The notes: generated by a model not told the origin, from the letters alone. A DNA stretch of 64,000 nt from Bacteroidaceae bacterium (GCA_017517605.1 JAFWYQ010000108.1:1-64000), one strand, 5' to 3'; positions 7,688-18,165 are shown, numbered from the stretch's first letter. Translations and numbers: made by a program.

Positions 7688-8320
7688 ATGAAAAAGATTA
7701 TCAGTACATTATTCGTAGCTGTAGCCCTGTTGTTTGCAGGTGTCCAGTCAGCGCAAGCTCAGTTCAGCTGGGGTATTAAAGGTGGTTTGAACCTCCAGAA
7801 AGCCGATTTTGACAGAAGTGATTTGGATACCGATAACTTTACCGGTTTCTTCGTTGGTCCTATGGCTGAGTTTACAATTCCTATTATCGGTTTGGGTGTG
7901 GATGGTGCTTTGCTCTATTCTCAGACAGGTATTAAAGAAGAGGATGAAACATTGAAGAGTCATAACCTTGAAATTCCTATCAACTTGAAGTATTCTATCG
8001 GTCTTGGCAAATTGGCTTCAGTATATGCAGCTGCCGGTCCTCAATTTGCTTTTGCTCTTTCACAAGATAAATTGGAGTGGACAGATAATATAAAAAATTA
8101 TTCTTCTAAGCCTTTCAAGAAGAGTCAGCTCAGTTTGAACCTTGGTGTGGGTGTGAAGCTTATCAGTCACTTGCAGGCAGGTGTTACTTACAACATTCCT
8201 TTGGGCGATACAGCTGAATACGATGTTCCTACAGGTGTTAACGATGCTAATGAAATCATTATGGATGCTATCGGTGCCAAGAACAAGACCTGGAAAATCC
8301 ACGTAGCTTACATCTTCTAA
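7688..8320 (+). CDS. outer-membrane beta-barrel protein (PorT/OmpW-like small barrel)
   Basis: 210 residues with a clear signal peptide (KKIISTLFVAVALLFAGVQSAQA, then QF). The mature sequence opens with FSWGIKGGLNLQKAD, the signature of the common outer-membrane beta-barrel (PF13568-type) family in Bacteroidetes, and has repeated amphipathic strands ending in a terminal Phe (HVAYIF). It probably forms an eight-stranded barrel in the outer membrane; substrate and function are unknown. It is a single gene with its own promoter box and a strong terminator at 8353. Confidence 0.85.
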   Translation: MKKIISTLFVAVALLFAGVQSAQAQFSWGIKGGLNLQKADFDRSDLDTDNFTGFFVGPMAEFTIPIIGLGVDGALLYSQTGIKEEDETLKSHNLEIPINLKYSIGLGKLASVYAAAGPQFAFALSQDKLEWTDNIKNYSSKPFKKSQLSLNLGVGVKLISHLQAGVTYNIPLGDTAEYDVPTGVNDANEIIMDAIGAKNKTWKIHVAYIF

Positions 8321-8352
8321 AGAATCATCATAAAATATTAGTAATAAATTTT

Positions 8353-8404
8353 TTAGGGTCATTAGGCATTATCCTTCAGGAGTGACTGATGACCCTAATT
8401 TTTA
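8353..8404 (+). terminator. intrinsic terminator
   Basis: TTAGGGTCAT pairs with ATGACCCTAA, followed by a T run. It ends the small barrel gene 120 bases before the GH115 start. Confidence 0.85.
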
Positions 8405-8443
8405 CTCTTCCATTGATAAAAACAACTGACACATCTATCTATT

Positions 8444-10843
8444 ATGAGAAAACAACTGATACCTTTTCTTTTGCTGATACTTTTTTGCTTTACACAACAA
8501 ATTTTTGCCTCCAACGGGGAAAGTTTTTCTCTCCAACAGGGAAAAAATATTTCCCTTGTAGTGGAAAAAAACGAGGAGAAAGTGGTGCATCTGGCCATCG
8601 ACCTGTTGAAGCGCGATGTGAAGTCGGTGCTCGATGCTGAATTGACTCTTGATGGTAAAGAATCGCACGTGATTGTTGGTACTATCGGGCAATCGTCCCT
8701 TTTGAAAAACTATGCAAAAGAGGTGGCCACGATTGAGGGTCGTCACGAAGCTTTCCTTTTGAAAGTGTTGGAGGGTGGAAAGTTGCTGATTGCTGGTAGC
8801 GACAAGCGTGGCACGGCTTACGGTGTGCTCGAACTTTCGCGTCTGCTGGGCGTTTCGCCTTGGGAGTGGTGGGCCGATGCCACACCCGAGAAGCGCGAAG
8901 TTTTCCGCTTGCCCGTCGGATATACCTTGACGCAAGAACCTACCGTGCCTTACCGTGGCATTTTCTTGAATGATGAAGATTGGGGACTTCTTCCGTGGAG
9001 TAACCAGACGTATGAGCCACACAAGGATAAGAACCACATAGGACCAAAAACCTATCGCCGCATCTTTGAACTGATGCTCCGCTTGCGTGCCAACACCCTT
9101 TGGCCGGCCATGCACGAATGTACGCTCCCCTTCTTCCTTACCGAGGGTAATCGCGAAGCAGCAGCTGACTATAGCATCTTCATCGGTAGTTCGCATTGCG
9201 AACCCATGGTGTGCAATGCTGCTGGTGAGTGGGAGCGTCGTGGTGAAGGTGCTTACGACTATGTGAACAATAGTAAGGAGGTCTATAAGTTTTGGGAAGA
9301 GCGTGTGAAAGAGGTGGCCAGACAGGACAACATCTACACCCTGGGTATGCGTGGTGTGCACGATGGCAAGATGCAAGGTGCCAAGACGGTGGCCGAGCAG
9401 AAGGCCGTGCTCGAGCGTGTGTTGAAAGACCAGCGTGGCATGTTGGCCAAGTATGTGAACAAGGATGTCACCCAAGTGCCTCAAGCCTTTATTCCTTATA
9501 AAGAGGTGCTCGACATTTACCATGCCGGACTTGAAGTGCCCGAAGAGGTAACCCTCATCTGGTGTGACGACAACTATGGCTACATCCGTCACTTCCCTAC
9601 CGAAGAAGAGCGTGCACGCAAGGGTGGAAACGGCATCTATTACCACATCTCCTATTGGGGACGTCCGCACGATTACCTGTGGTTGAACACCCTTAGCCCT
9701 GCTGTGGCTTACCAACAGATGAACGAGGCTTACGACCGTGGCATTCAAAAGATGTGGATAATCAACGTGGGCGACATCAAGCCGGGCGAATATCTGCTTG
9801 AATTGTTGATGGATATGGCTTGGGATATCGAGAGTGTACGTCGTATAGGATGGCAAGAGCATGAGCGTCGTTTCCTTGCTCGTGAGTTTGGCCGGAGTAT
9901 TGGTGATGAGCTGGATAAAGTGATGAAGTCATACTATCAGTTGAACTACAAGCGTCGTCCAGAGTTTCTTGGCAATACACGCACCGAAGAGAAAGACCCC
10001 GCTTGGAAGGTGGTGAAGGATTTACCTTGGAATGAAGACTACATTCTCACTCGTCTGGATACATGGAAAGAACTTTCGGACAAGGTGGATCGCTTGAGCC
10101 GATTGATGTTGCGTGAAAAACAGGATGCCTATTTCCACTTGGTGAAATATCGTGTGCAAGCCTCTGCACAAATGAACGAAAAACTCTTGAAGGCACAATT
10201 GGCCCGTCATGGAGAGGCTGATTGGAAGGAGAGCGATGCTGCTTACGATAGCATAGTTTCTCTTACACGGATTTATAACGAAGGTATCAACAATCAAGGC
10301 AAATGGCGGGGTATGATGGATTATCGTCCGCGCAAATTGCCCGTATTTGACAAGGTGAAGCGCGACACGGTGGACACCCCTATGTATGATAATGATGATT
10401 TGGTGCTATATGGTTGGCATCCTATGTATTGCGTGAGTGGAAACCCTATACCGTGTGAGGGATTGGGTTATTTAGGTACGGCAGCCCTCATTCCTCAAGG
10501 AACTTCGGTCACATACGAAGTGGAAGTGGTAGCTGAAGGCATTAGCGATTCGGTGGATGTGGTGTTGGCCTTTGTCCCCCGCCATCCTGTGAACGACAAG
10601 AGTTTGCGTGTGGCCCTTTCAATCGACAATGGCGAACCTTACGTGGTGGATTATGCCACCAAGGGCCGTAGCGAAGAGTGGAAACAGAATATCCTATGGA
10701 ATCGTGCCCATCGCATTGTGCGCGTACCTGTTGACTCCGAAAAGTCGCGTCACATCTTCACTTTGACGGCACTCGACGAAGGTGTCATCTTGGACACAAT
10801 CTATCTTGTTGATGATGATTACGAACCATTTTGGAATAAATGA
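8444..10843 (+). CDS. glycoside hydrolase family 115, xylan alpha-glucuronidase
   Basis: 799 residues with a signal peptide (RKQLIPFLLLILFCFTQQIFA), so it is periplasmic or outer-membrane associated. GH115 enzymes remove 4-O-methyl-glucuronic acid from glucuronoxylan. Family signatures seen: YRGIFLNDEDWGLLPW (about 171), LRLRANTLWPAMHE, GMRGVHDGKM (about 302), CDDNYGYIRHFPTEEE (about 375) and YYHISYWGRPHDYLWL. The C-terminal 150 residues form a beta domain like the one on other GH115 members. It stands alone, without a SusC/SusD pair. A GH10 xylanase 45 kb downstream could attack the same polymer. It is a little shorter than the longest members but looks complete. Confidence 0.92.
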   Translation: MRKQLIPFLLLILFCFTQQIFASNGESFSLQQGKNISLVVEKNEEKVVHLAIDLLKRDVKSVLDAELTLDGKESHVIVGTIGQSSLLKNYAKEVATIEGRHEAFLLKVLEGGKLLIAGSDKRGTAYGVLELSRLLGVSPWEWWADATPEKREVFRLPVGYTLTQEPTVPYRGIFLNDEDWGLLPWSNQTYEPHKDKNHIGPKTYRRIFELMLRLRANTLWPAMHECTLPFFLTEGNREAAADYSIFIGSSHCEPMVCNAAGEWERRGEGAYDYVNNSKEVYKFWEERVKEVARQDNIYTLGMRGVHDGKMQGAKTVAEQKAVLERVLKDQRGMLAKYVNKDVTQVPQAFIPYKEVLDIYHAGLEVPEEVTLIWCDDNYGYIRHFPTEEERARKGGNGIYYHISYWGRPHDYLWLNTLSPAVAYQQMNEAYDRGIQKMWIINVGDIKPGEYLLELLMDMAWDIESVRRIGWQEHERRFLAREFGRSIGDELDKVMKSYYQLNYKRRPEFLGNTRTEEKDPAWKVVKDLPWNEDYILTRLDTWKELSDKVDRLSRLMLREKQDAYFHLVKYRVQASAQMNEKLLKAQLARHGEADWKESDAAYDSIVSLTRIYNEGINNQGKWRGMMDYRPRKLPVFDKVKRDTVDTPMYDNDDLVLYGWHPMYCVSGNPIPCEGLGYLGTAALIPQGTSVTYEVEVVAEGISDSVDVVLAFVPRHPVNDKSLRVALSIDNGEPYVVDYATKGRSEEWKQNILWNRAHRIVRVPVDSEKSRHIFTLTALDEGVILDTIYLVDDDYEPFWNK

Positions 10844-10853
10844 TTAACCGACG

Positions 10854-10914
10854 CTTAAGCCTACCTTAACCATGGCTTGAACATACTTCATCCATGGGTT
10901 AAGGTAGGCTTAAG
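10854..10914. repeat. long palindromic hairpin, repeat family P, copy 1
   Basis: The arms 10854-10875 and 10892-10914 are complementary over about 22 bp with a single bulge (CTTAAGCCTACCTTAACC...). The loop is CTTGAACATACTTCAT. A related element at 34378-34422 has a similar loop and a changed but still paired stem. Placed ten bases after GH115, it may act as a terminator or a processing barrier. Confidence 0.75.
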
Positions 10915-10962
10915 TCATAATTGTGGCAAAAGAATTTTTGTAAAAATATAGTCTCTCTATCC

Positions 10963-10991
10963 TTTGTTTTCACTTTTTTTCCTTACCTTTG
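10963..10991 (+). promoter_or_regulatory. mutS promoter
   Basis: The -7 box TACCTTTG is at 10984-10991, with TTTG at 10963-10966 (17-base spacer, slightly short). Its position decides the mutS start: any start before about 11000 would be upstream of transcription. Confidence 0.6.
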
Positions 10992-11031
10992 TTTCTTCAA
11001 TCAAATAGTAGAATTTAATACTGAAATAATT

Positions 11032-13647
11032 GTGACCAAACAGAAAGTTGGGGAAATGACCCCCATGATGCAGCAATTTTATGAATTCAAGGCAAAACAC
11101 CCCGATGCGGTATTGCTTTTCCGGTGTGGTGACTTCTACGAGACGTATGGCGAAGATGCCGTATCGGCGTCGGAGATATTGGGTATTACCCTGACGCGAC
11201 GCAACAATGGAGGTCAGTCAGATACACTGGAAATGGCCGGATTTCCCTATCATGCACTGGATACCTACCTTCCCCGATTGGTGAGGGCCGGCAGGCGTGT
11301 GGCCATCTGTGACCAGTTGGAAGACCCGAAGTTGGCCAAGAAGCTGGTGAAACGTGGCATTACGGAGCTGGTGACACCGGGTGTGGCCACGCAGGACAAT
11401 GTGCTCAGTTACAAGGAGAACAACTTCCTGGCAGCTGTGCACTGGGGAAAAGGTGTGACGGGTGTGGCTCTGTTGGACATCTCGACGGGTGAATTCCTTA
11501 CGGCCGAAGGTACGACTGACTATATTGACAAACTGTTGGCGGGATTTGCGCCGAAAGAGATATTGTACGAACGCGGACGGAAGGAGCAATTCGAGTCGGC
11601 TTTTGGCACGAAATACTTTACCTACCAGTTGGACGACTGGGTGTTTACCCTCCAACAAGCCCGCGAGCGGTTGACCAAGCATTTCGAGACGAAGAACCTG
11701 AAGGGATTCGGCGTGGAGCATCTGCAAAGTGGCATCATTGCCGCAGGAGCCATCATGCAATACCTGGAGATTACGCAACATACACAGATAAAGCATATTA
11801 CGAGCCTTCGTCGCATCGAGGAAGACCGCCACGTGAGGATGGACAAGTTCACCATCCGTAGCTTGGAGTTGGTGGGTTCGATGAACGAAGGAGGCACTAC
11901 CCTGTTGGACGTGGTGGACAAGACCATCAGCCCTATGGGAGCACGTATGCTGAAGAGGTGGTTGGTGTTTCCCCTGAAGGATGTGGCGCCCATTGTGCAA
12001 CGTCAGGAGGTGGTGGAGCACTTTTTCCGCCATCCCGACATGCGGGAAGATGTGCGCACACTGCTCACCCGTATAGGCGACCTTGAGCGTATCATCTCAA
12101 AAGTGGCCGTAGGTCGGGTAAATCCGCGCGAAATGGTGCAACTTCGTGTAGCATTGGAGGCCATTGAACCCATCCGTAACCTCTGTATGGAGGAGGGAAA
12201 TGATAGTTTGCGCACCCTGGGCGAACAATTGAACCCCTGCCAGAGCATACGCACAAGAATTGCCCGTGAGGTGAAGAGTGACCCGCCTCTGTTGATTGCC
12301 AAAGGAGGAGTGATTGCCGATGGCGTGAACGATGAACTGGACGAATTGCGCCATATAGCCTATAGTGGCAAGGAATACCTGTTGGAGATGCAACAACGCG
12401 AGGTGGATCGCACAGGCATACAGAGTCTGAAGATAGGCTACAACAACGTGTTCGGTTACTACATCGAGGTGCGCAACACCTATAAGGAGATGGTGCCTCC
12501 CGAGTGGATACGCAAGCAGACATTGGTGAATGCCGAACGATACATCACCGAAGAACTGAAGCAGTACGAGGAAAAAATCTTGGGTGCAGAGGAAAAAATC
12601 TTGGCCTTGGAGAGCCGCCTTTTCCAGGAGTTGGTGTTGGCCGTGTCCGACTTCATACCGGCCATACAGGTGAATGCTACGGCCATTGCACAACTCGATT
12701 GCTTGTTGAGCATGGCCACCGTGGCGATGGAAAACCGTTATGTGCGTCCTATCGTAGAGGATAGCGATGTGTTGGACATCCGCCAGGGACGACATCCGGT
12801 CATCGAACGCCAGATGCCCATTGGCGAAAAGTATGTGGCCAACGATGTGAAATTGGACACCGATAGCCAACAGATAATCATCATCACAGGTCCTAATATG
12901 GCAGGTAAGAGTGCCTTGCTTCGTCAAACGGCCCTTATCACCTTGTTGGCACAAACAGGTAGCTTCGTACCTGCCGAAAGTGCACGCATCGGATTGGTAG
13001 ACAAGATTTTTACCCGCGTGGGAGCAAGTGACAACATCTCGGTAGGTGAATCAACCTTTATGGTGGAGATGAACGAAGCAGCTGATATTCTCAATAACCT
13101 TTCACCACGGAGTCTGGTGTTGTTCGACGAATTGGGACGAGGCACTTCCACCTACGACGGTATCTCCATTGCTTGGGCCATTGTGGAGCACATTCACGAA
13201 CACCCACGAGCCAAGGCACGTACCTTGTTTGCCACACACTACCACGAATTGAACGAAATGGAAGGTTCGTTCGGACGTATCAAGAACTACAATGTGTCCG
13301 TGCGTGAAGTGGATGGAAAAGTCATCTTCCTCCGTAAATTGGAGCGTGGTGGAAGCGAACACTCTTTCGGTATCCATGTGGCCAAACTGGCAGGTATGCC
13401 CGGAAGCATTGTAAAGCGTGCCACACAGATACTTGGCCAATTGGAGCGTGACAATCGTCAACAGGACATCAGTGTGAAACCCTTGAACGAAGTTGCCTCA
13501 GAGCGCGAAGGTATGCAACTGAGCTTCTTCCAATTGGACGATCCCGTATTGTGTCAAATCCGCGATGAACTGCTCAATCTGGATGTAAACAGCCTTACTC
13601 CCTTGGAGGCACTGAACAAATTGGATGCGATAAAGAGGTTGTTGTAA
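11032..13647 (+). CDS. mutS: DNA mismatch repair protein MutS
   Basis: About 871 residues from a GTG at 11032; an ATG at 11056 (MTPMMQQF) is the alternative. The open frame reaches back to 10921, but the promoter box at 10984 lies inside it, so the longer form is rejected. MutS binds mismatches as a dimer and recruits MutL. Seen: mismatch-binding domain I with the conserved Phe-x-Glu site ([10 protein letters not shown]), core and clamp domains, Walker [14 protein letters not shown] near residue 620, then [12 protein letters not shown] and THYHEL of the ABC-type ATPase. Length is normal. The gene is monocistronic with a convergent terminator downstream. Confidence 0.97.
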   Translation: MTKQKVGEMTPMMQQFYEFKAKHPDAVLLFRCGDFYETYGEDAVSASEILGITLTRRNNGGQSDTLEMAGFPYHALDTYLPRLVRAGRRVAICDQLEDPKLAKKLVKRGITELVTPGVATQDNVLSYKENNFLAAVHWGKGVTGVALLDISTGEFLTAEGTTDYIDKLLAGFAPKEILYERGRKEQFESAFGTKYFTYQLDDWVFTLQQARERLTKHFETKNLKGFGVEHLQSGIIAAGAIMQYLEITQHTQIKHITSLRRIEEDRHVRMDKFTIRSLELVGSMNEGGTTLLDVVDKTISPMGARMLKRWLVFPLKDVAPIVQRQEVVEHFFRHPDMREDVRTLLTRIGDLERIISKVAVGRVNPREMVQLRVALEAIEPIRNLCMEEGNDSLRTLGEQLNPCQSIRTRIAREVKSDPPLLIAKGGVIADGVNDELDELRHIAYSGKEYLLEMQQREVDRTGIQSLKIGYNNVFGYYIEVRNTYKEMVPPEWIRKQTLVNAERYITEELKQYEEKILGAEEKILALESRLFQELVLAVSDFIPAIQVNATAIAQLDCLLSMATVAMENRYVRPIVEDSDVLDIRQGRHPVIERQMPIGEKYVANDVKLDTDSQQIIIITGPNMAGKSALLRQTALITLLAQTGSFVPAESARIGLVDKIFTRVGASDNISVGESTFMVEMNEAADILNNLSPRSLVLFDELGRGTSTYDGISIAWAIVEHIHEHPRAKARTLFATHYHELNEMEGSFGRIKNYNVSVREVDGKVIFLRKLERGGSEHSFGIHVAKLAGMPGSIVKRATQILGQLERDNRQQDISVKPLNEVASEREGMQLSFFQLDDPVLCQIRDELLNLDVNSLTPLEALNKLDAIKRLL

Positions 13648-13652
13648 ATTTT

Positions 13653-13690
13653 AGTGACAAGCTACGAGCTACAAGCTACGAGTTTACTAA
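13653..13690. repeat. AGCTACR spacer array (mutS side)
   Basis: A 7/14-base-period array (ACAAGCTACGAGCT then ACAAGCTACGAGTT) in the spacer after mutS. The same word family fills the spacers at 17514-17590, 18166-18262, 19187-19270 and 25653-25682. Confidence 0.8.
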
Positions 13691-13698
13691 TCTACAAT

Positions 13699-13748
13699 AA
13701 AAAAAGGTGTGTCAAAATACAATATGTTCTTGACACACCCTCTTTTTA
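13699..13748. terminator. bidirectional terminator between mutS and the CotH-type gene
   Basis: GGTGTGTCAA (13706-13715) pairs perfectly with TTGACACACC (13730-13739). There is an A run before and a T run after, so it can end both convergent genes. Confidence 0.92.
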
Positions 13749-15173
13749 TTATTTGATGATGACCTTTTTTCCGTTAATGATATAGATACCTTTCTGTAGA
13801 TTTTCTATATCGTCAATCTTTCGTCCGTAAAGGTCATATATAGTGGTTATTACAGATTCTTCGGATGAAATAGTGTGTTTAATGCCCACTATGTCAGGTT
13901 CTAATTGCGTATCAATCCATTCTATTCTTTCTTTTATCCATTTTGCAACATCATCAATTTCCGTAATCAATGTAGTGGCATTATCATCCCAACGGATATA
14001 ATTTAGATGACGACTTTTGTTTATAGCCTCTCCTTTATTAAGATTGATGTCATACAGATTTTGCGTCAAATCATCATACAAAGTATTTCGTAGTTCTTTC
14101 CATAGGGAGATATAATAGGAATAGAAATCTTCCCGCTTCAATAATTTGTCGAAATAGAAACTATATGATCTACCATGTACAGCACTCCAACCACCGGTTA
14201 CATTGAATGCGGCATCAAGGTCCCACAAAGTTCCCATCTGTAAAGGCGTATTGAACGGATTCGATGGATCAAAATCCTTTTTATACAGATAACGGTTTGT
14301 CCCTCCACTATCTCCCATGCCAAGAATGTCCTGAGCCAATAGCCATGCTGCAAAATTAGGAATGTCGATGTGGGAGGATATATCTCCATTATTGGCTAAG
14401 ATTTCTTCAAAATCAAGTATATAGTTTTTAATATTGTTGATAAGTACATCGTTTAAATCGTCCGTATCGGGATATTTGAAGGTATAACCTGTTTGGTGAG
14501 TAAGTATGTTTCCTTTGAAATATACATCCTCATTCCACCAATAGGCATCGTCTTCAATAATATATCCTGTATCGTCAATGTCAATACGGCCTTTTTCCTT
14601 TTCTACACTTTCAATCAGGATATAGTCACCTTTGTAATCTCCATTAAGGATAAGATTGACATATTCCCATTTAGGCTCCCATCCAAGACCTATCAGCTCT
14701 CCTAAATGGTTACCTGTAAAAAGCCGGGTGAGAAAACCATCGTAAACACGTAATAAAATCCAATCTTTGTCTTTATACTTGGATTCGTTTCTGAATAAAA
14801 GATCTTCTTTTTTAGATAATTTGATTTTGTATGGTTTCTTTTCCCAATAGTAACTGCTTGTGTTTCCACGCAATTTGATTCGCATTCCACTAATATCCTG
14901 AATGTATTCGCCACTATCGTATAATGTTATGTCATTCAGGGATATTCTCATTCGTCCATTCAGATACTTATTATTGGTCAATCCTATTCCCCATAGACCT
15001 TCGGGTGCTGTAATATGGGTACCCGTAGGTTCTGTCCCGTCAGTTGTCCATATTTCAATAAGAGGGGTTTGTATCTTCCGTAAGATGGAATCGTACTCAT
15101 ATTGGGCATATATGTTGATATATCCCATGAAGATACTTATAATAAGGATAAAATGTCTGTATACTCTATTCAT
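13749..15173 (-). CDS. CotH-kinase-like secreted protein with Por-type C terminus
   Basis: 474 residues with a signal peptide (HFILIISIFMGYINIYA). The body matches the CotH family: GMRIKLRGNTS, KKPYKIKLSKK, KDWILLRVYDG, LGELIGLGWEPKWEYVNLIL, GDYKGDYILIESVEK, and LQMGTLWDLDAAFNV. CotH proteins are atypical protein kinases in spore coats; secreted Bacteroidetes members have unknown roles, some linked to surface or polysaccharide matrices. The last 35 residues (YDLYGRKIDDIENLQKGIYI, then INGKKVIIK) look like a type IX secretion sorting domain. It begins 12 bases after porZ ends, so the two are co-transcribed. It is distinctly more AT-rich than its neighbours. Confidence 0.8.
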   Translation of the reverse strand: MNRVYRHFILIISIFMGYINIYAQYEYDSILRKIQTPLIEIWTTDGTEPTGTHITAPEGLWGIGLTNNKYLNGRMRISLNDITLYDSGEYIQDISGMRIKLRGNTSSYYWEKKPYKIKLSKKEDLLFRNESKYKDKDWILLRVYDGFLTRLFTGNHLGELIGLGWEPKWEYVNLILNGDYKGDYILIESVEKEKGRIDIDDTGYIIEDDAYWWNEDVYFKGNILTHQTGYTFKYPDTDDLNDVLINNIKNYILDFEEILANNGDISSHIDIPNFAAWLLAQDILGMGDSGGTNRYLYKKDFDPSNPFNTPLQMGTLWDLDAAFNVTGGWSAVHGRSYSFYFDKLLKREDFYSYYISLWKELRNTLYDDLTQNLYDINLNKGEAINKSRHLNYIRWDDNATTLITEIDDVAKWIKERIEWIDTQLEPDIVGIKHTISSEESVITTIYDLYGRKIDDIENLQKGIYIINGKKVIIK

Positions 15174-15185
15174 AATAAAGTACGA

Positions 15186-17498
15186 CTATTTAATCATAAT
15201 GATTTTTGTCACGATTCCTTCTTGACCATTTTCATCTGTAGCCATAACGTGGTACACACCTGATGCAACACGTTGGCCTTGTGAATTTTGTCCATTCCAC
15301 GAGAAAGAACCACCTATTGACGTTCCTTCGTGTATCAAACTACCATACGAGTCAGTAATCTTCACTTGTGAATCCATCATCAATCCGTCTATACGGATAT
15401 ATCCTTGATAGTCAGGTCGTACAGGATTTGGATAGGCACGCACTTTTGATTCATTGAACGAAGGTTGTGCCTGGGTGGCGTCGCTCTGATAGGCTACCAG
15501 TCCTTTTTGGGTACCAATGTAGACCAAACCTGTTGTTTCATCTGTAGCAATGCTGCGCACTTCGTTGGATGGTAAAGGACTATTATCTGTAGTAAAGTGG
15601 TGAATAGCTTCCAACCCATCAGCAGAGAGCAGATAGACTCCATTTTTTTCAGTTCCAACCCATTTACGATTGGCTCCATCCACGGCTATGCTAAGTACGG
15701 TAACTCCTTCCAATAGAAAATCAGCTAAATTAGTACCATCATTTCGAGGTACTTTCACTTGGGTGACGGTGACAGTACTATTTTGTGCCGCCATCAGTTG
15801 GGTAGGATTCGTAATGAGCCAAGTACCATTGGTAGTACCTAACCAAATTGTACCTTCCTTATCTTCAATGGCGCAATGTATCTGTTGATGTTCCAATAGA
15901 GTACCATCTTGATTATAGAAACGGTTCATGAATAGGCTTTCATCATCTTTGGTATTTTCCAATGTACCATTGGTGTTGAGCATGAACACACCATTATCAT
16001 CGTAATGGGGAGTAACCGCCCACATCCATCCCCGTTTGTCGAAGAAAGTGCCGCGAAGTGCTGATTTGCGATAGGTGCCTTTATGGTATAGCTTTATCCA
16101 ACGGTTGTCTTTGGTGAGGATGCTTATAGCACTGTCTGCATTGGCGCACAAGGCCCAAAGATTGTTGTCGTTGTCATAAGCTAATCCATTCACGCGAATA
16201 ATATCAGGATAACGATAGTCACAGCTGATGCCGCTGTTGGATGGAGTGTGTATGGCTACACATCCGCCTTGTAAGAATTCATACACTCCCTCTCCTGCCG
16301 ACGAGGCAAAGACGTGACTGTCTCCATGGGGGTCGACAGCCAGCGATGTGATGTCGCGGTATTGTTTTCCTGTGATGTCAGAGATTCCATCTTCTCTGTA
16401 AATTTGCCAAGTTCCTTCGTTGTGTAGCACTTGGATGGTTCCTGGTAAAGAGTATCGGTTGAGGTATATTCCTCCTCCACAAGTGTAAAGTTTGCCATTG
16501 TGTATCTGCATCTGGTAAAACAGGTTGCGGCGTGGAGCATTCAATGAGATGGAGCTTGTAGTGAGTTCCAATCGGTTGTCAGAAAATTTGTAACCGCTGA
16601 GTTTCTCTTCAGTGCCGGCTATCCAGTAGGTGGAGTTACCGTAGCAGATGTCGGTCATTCCATGGGGAATACCAATCTGCTTGTACGACTTGGGCGAATC
16701 GAAGAGATAGAGTTTTCCTGCGTTGTTTCCTGCTAACAATTGACCATTCACCTCTTCCAGAAAGGTAAAACTGTCTTTCACCAGCAGTTCGTAGGAATGG
16801 TTGGATGGGTCCACAGTCAGCAGGGCGTGTCCGGGGATGCAGGCATAGATGGTTTCGTCCACAGCCTTCAGCAGGGTGAAGGTGTTGGTCATCATCCGTT
16901 TCCAGTTGTCTTTTTCTAACAGGTTGTCAGTGAGTTTTCCGTAGTAGAGTCCGTCCCCGGGAGTTGTAGCAGCCATCAGATAATTGCCTTTCAGAGCAGT
17001 GGCTACAATAGCTTTGTCCAGTGTGTAAGTGGTGCTGATGACACGTTTGGAAATGTCCAATACGACGATGCCAAAATTGGTGGAAAGATACGCCTTTTCT
17101 CCCTGTACGTTCACATTGTTTACCGTCTTGTCCGTCACACTGCTGTTCTTCAGGTCGGTAATGTTGTACACCTCTTCCTGTTCGTCCATGAGGTCGATGT
17201 TTCCGTTGGCATAGACGATAAGCAGTTTTTTCTCTGCCGGGCAAGCTGCCAGGTGGGTAATCTCCACATCGCTCATGGGATATACGATGTCAAAGGTCTG
17301 TATGTCTTCATCCTCGGGGTCGTAGGAGAAGAGCGAACCTTCAGAAACAGCATACACCTTTCCGTTGAAATAGGTACAGTGAGAAGCCTTGTCGTAAGCC
17401 ATGAATGCCTGCCATTCGCCAAGGGGAAGGCGGGCTTGCAGCTGGTTGTGCCATCCGAAGGTAAGTACTGTGAGTAGGATAAGAGTGAGTCTTTTCAT
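15186..17498 (-). CDS. porZ: PorZ-like beta-propeller protein of the type IX secretion system
   Basis: 770 residues, close to the 776 of Porphyromonas gingivalis PorZ. A signal peptide is followed by LPLGEWQAFMAYDKASHCTY, typical of the mature PorZ start, then two seven-bladed-propeller-like segments with two-component-regulator-type blades (GTIWLGTTNGTWLITNP, NRKWVGTEKNGVYLLSADG, LVYIGTQKGLVAYQSD). The C-terminal domain (NPVRPDYQGYIRIDGL ... GVYHVMATDENGQEG) is an Ig-like sorting domain. In known systems PorZ sits on the surface with the sortase PorU and delivers anionic LPS for cargo attachment. The next gene encodes a Por-type cargo-like CotH protein, consistent with that role. Whether this species has a working type IX system cannot be judged here. 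Confidence 0.8.
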   Translation of the reverse strand: MKRLTLILLTVLTFGWHNQLQARLPLGEWQAFMAYDKASHCTYFNGKVYAVSEGSLFSYDPEDEDIQTFDIVYPMSDVEITHLAACPAEKKLLIVYANGNIDLMDEQEEVYNITDLKNSSVTDKTVNNVNVQGEKAYLSTNFGIVVLDISKRVISTTYTLDKAIVATALKGNYLMAATTPGDGLYYGKLTDNLLEKDNWKRMMTNTFTLLKAVDETIYACIPGHALLTVDPSNHSYELLVKDSFTFLEEVNGQLLAGNNAGKLYLFDSPKSYKQIGIPHGMTDICYGNSTYWIAGTEEKLSGYKFSDNRLELTTSSISLNAPRRNLFYQMQIHNGKLYTCGGGIYLNRYSLPGTIQVLHNEGTWQIYREDGISDITGKQYRDITSLAVDPHGDSHVFASSAGEGVYEFLQGGCVAIHTPSNSGISCDYRYPDIIRVNGLAYDNDNNLWALCANADSAISILTKDNRWIKLYHKGTYRKSALRGTFFDKRGWMWAVTPHYDDNGVFMLNTNGTLENTKDDESLFMNRFYNQDGTLLEHQQIHCAIEDKEGTIWLGTTNGTWLITNPTQLMAAQNSTVTVTQVKVPRNDGTNLADFLLEGVTVLSIAVDGANRKWVGTEKNGVYLLSADGLEAIHHFTTDNSPLPSNEVRSIATDETTGLVYIGTQKGLVAYQSDATQAQPSFNESKVRAYPNPVRPDYQGYIRIDGLMMDSQVKITDSYGSLIHEGTSIGGSFSWNGQNSQGQRVASGVYHVMATDENGQEGIVTKIIMIK

Positions 17499-17513
17499 TA
17501 TCTTTAGTTATTA

Positions 17514-17590
17514 GTTACGAGCTACAAGTTACGAGTTATGACTACTTACCACTTGTAGCTTGTCATTTGTAGCCCGTAGCTCTTCACTTG
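17514..17590. repeat. inverted AGCTACR arrays
   Basis: Left words (ACGAGCTACAAGTTACGAGT) and right words in the opposite sense (ACTTGTAGCTTGTCATTTGT) make a long imperfect hairpin filling the rdgB-porZ spacer. On the transcribed strand it lies directly after the rdgB stop codon. Confidence 0.8.
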
Positions 17591-18157
17591 TCATTGTTTC
17601 AGGAATTCCACCAACTTTTCCACTGCCCGTGCACGATGACTGATACGGTTTTTCACCTCGTCGCCCAACCGTGCAAAGGAGTATTCATATCCGTCGGGTC
17701 GGAAGATGGGGTCGTATCCGAATCCTTCACCTTCTTCACGCTCTTCCAGAATGGAGCCGGTGACAATACCTTCAAACAGGTATTCCTTTCCTTCCTTTAT
17801 TAACGCAATAACGGTGCGAAATTGTGCACGGCGGTCACTTTTTCCCTCTAAATTAGTTAAAAGTTTCTGCATGTTGGCTTCCGAATCGTGTCCGGGACCT
17901 GCATAACGGGCTGAATAGACCCCTGGTTCGCCTCCCAATGCGGCGACTTCCAATCCTGTATCATCGGCAAAGCAGTCGGTGCCATATCGTTCGTGGATAT
18001 ATCTTGCCTTCATCAAGGCATTTCCTTCCAGGGTATCCGCTGTTTCGGGAATTTCGTCGGTGCAACCGATATCACGCAAATTCTGTAAGGCTATCTTTCC
18101 ACCGAGCATAGCACTTACTTCCTGCAGTTTATGGGCATTGTTTGTTACAAAAATCAT
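17591..18157 (-). CDS. rdgB: XTP/dITP diphosphatase (RdgB/HAM1 family)
   Basis: 188 residues. It hydrolyses non-canonical purine triphosphates (ITP, XTP) to monophosphates, keeping them out of nucleic acids. Motifs: [12 protein letters not shown] at the N terminus (substrate loop), [23 protein letters not shown] (catalytic Asp and nucleobase pocket), [14 protein letters not shown] and [10 protein letters not shown]. Length is normal. The gene lies between yitT and porZ, all co-directional, with repeat-filled spacers on both sides, so it may be part of a loose operon with attenuators. Confidence 0.95.
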   Translation of the reverse strand: MIFVTNNAHKLQEVSAMLGGKIALQNLRDIGCTDEIPETADTLEGNALMKARYIHERYGTDCFADDTGLEVAALGGEPGVYSARYAGPGHDSEANMQKLLTNLEGKSDRRAQFRTVIALIKEGKEYLFEGIVTGSILEEREEGEGFGYDPIFRPDGYEYSFARLGDEVKNRISHRARAVEKLVEFLKQ

Positions 18158-18165
18158 AATTCAGT

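Noticed and set aside
8435..9862. 475-residue open frame on the minus strand
   Set aside because: Opposite the well-supported GH115 gene; no signal, domain or promoter.
10921..11031. N-terminal extension of MutS
   Set aside because: The extension is hydrophobic and unlike MutS, and the promoter box at 10984 lies within it.
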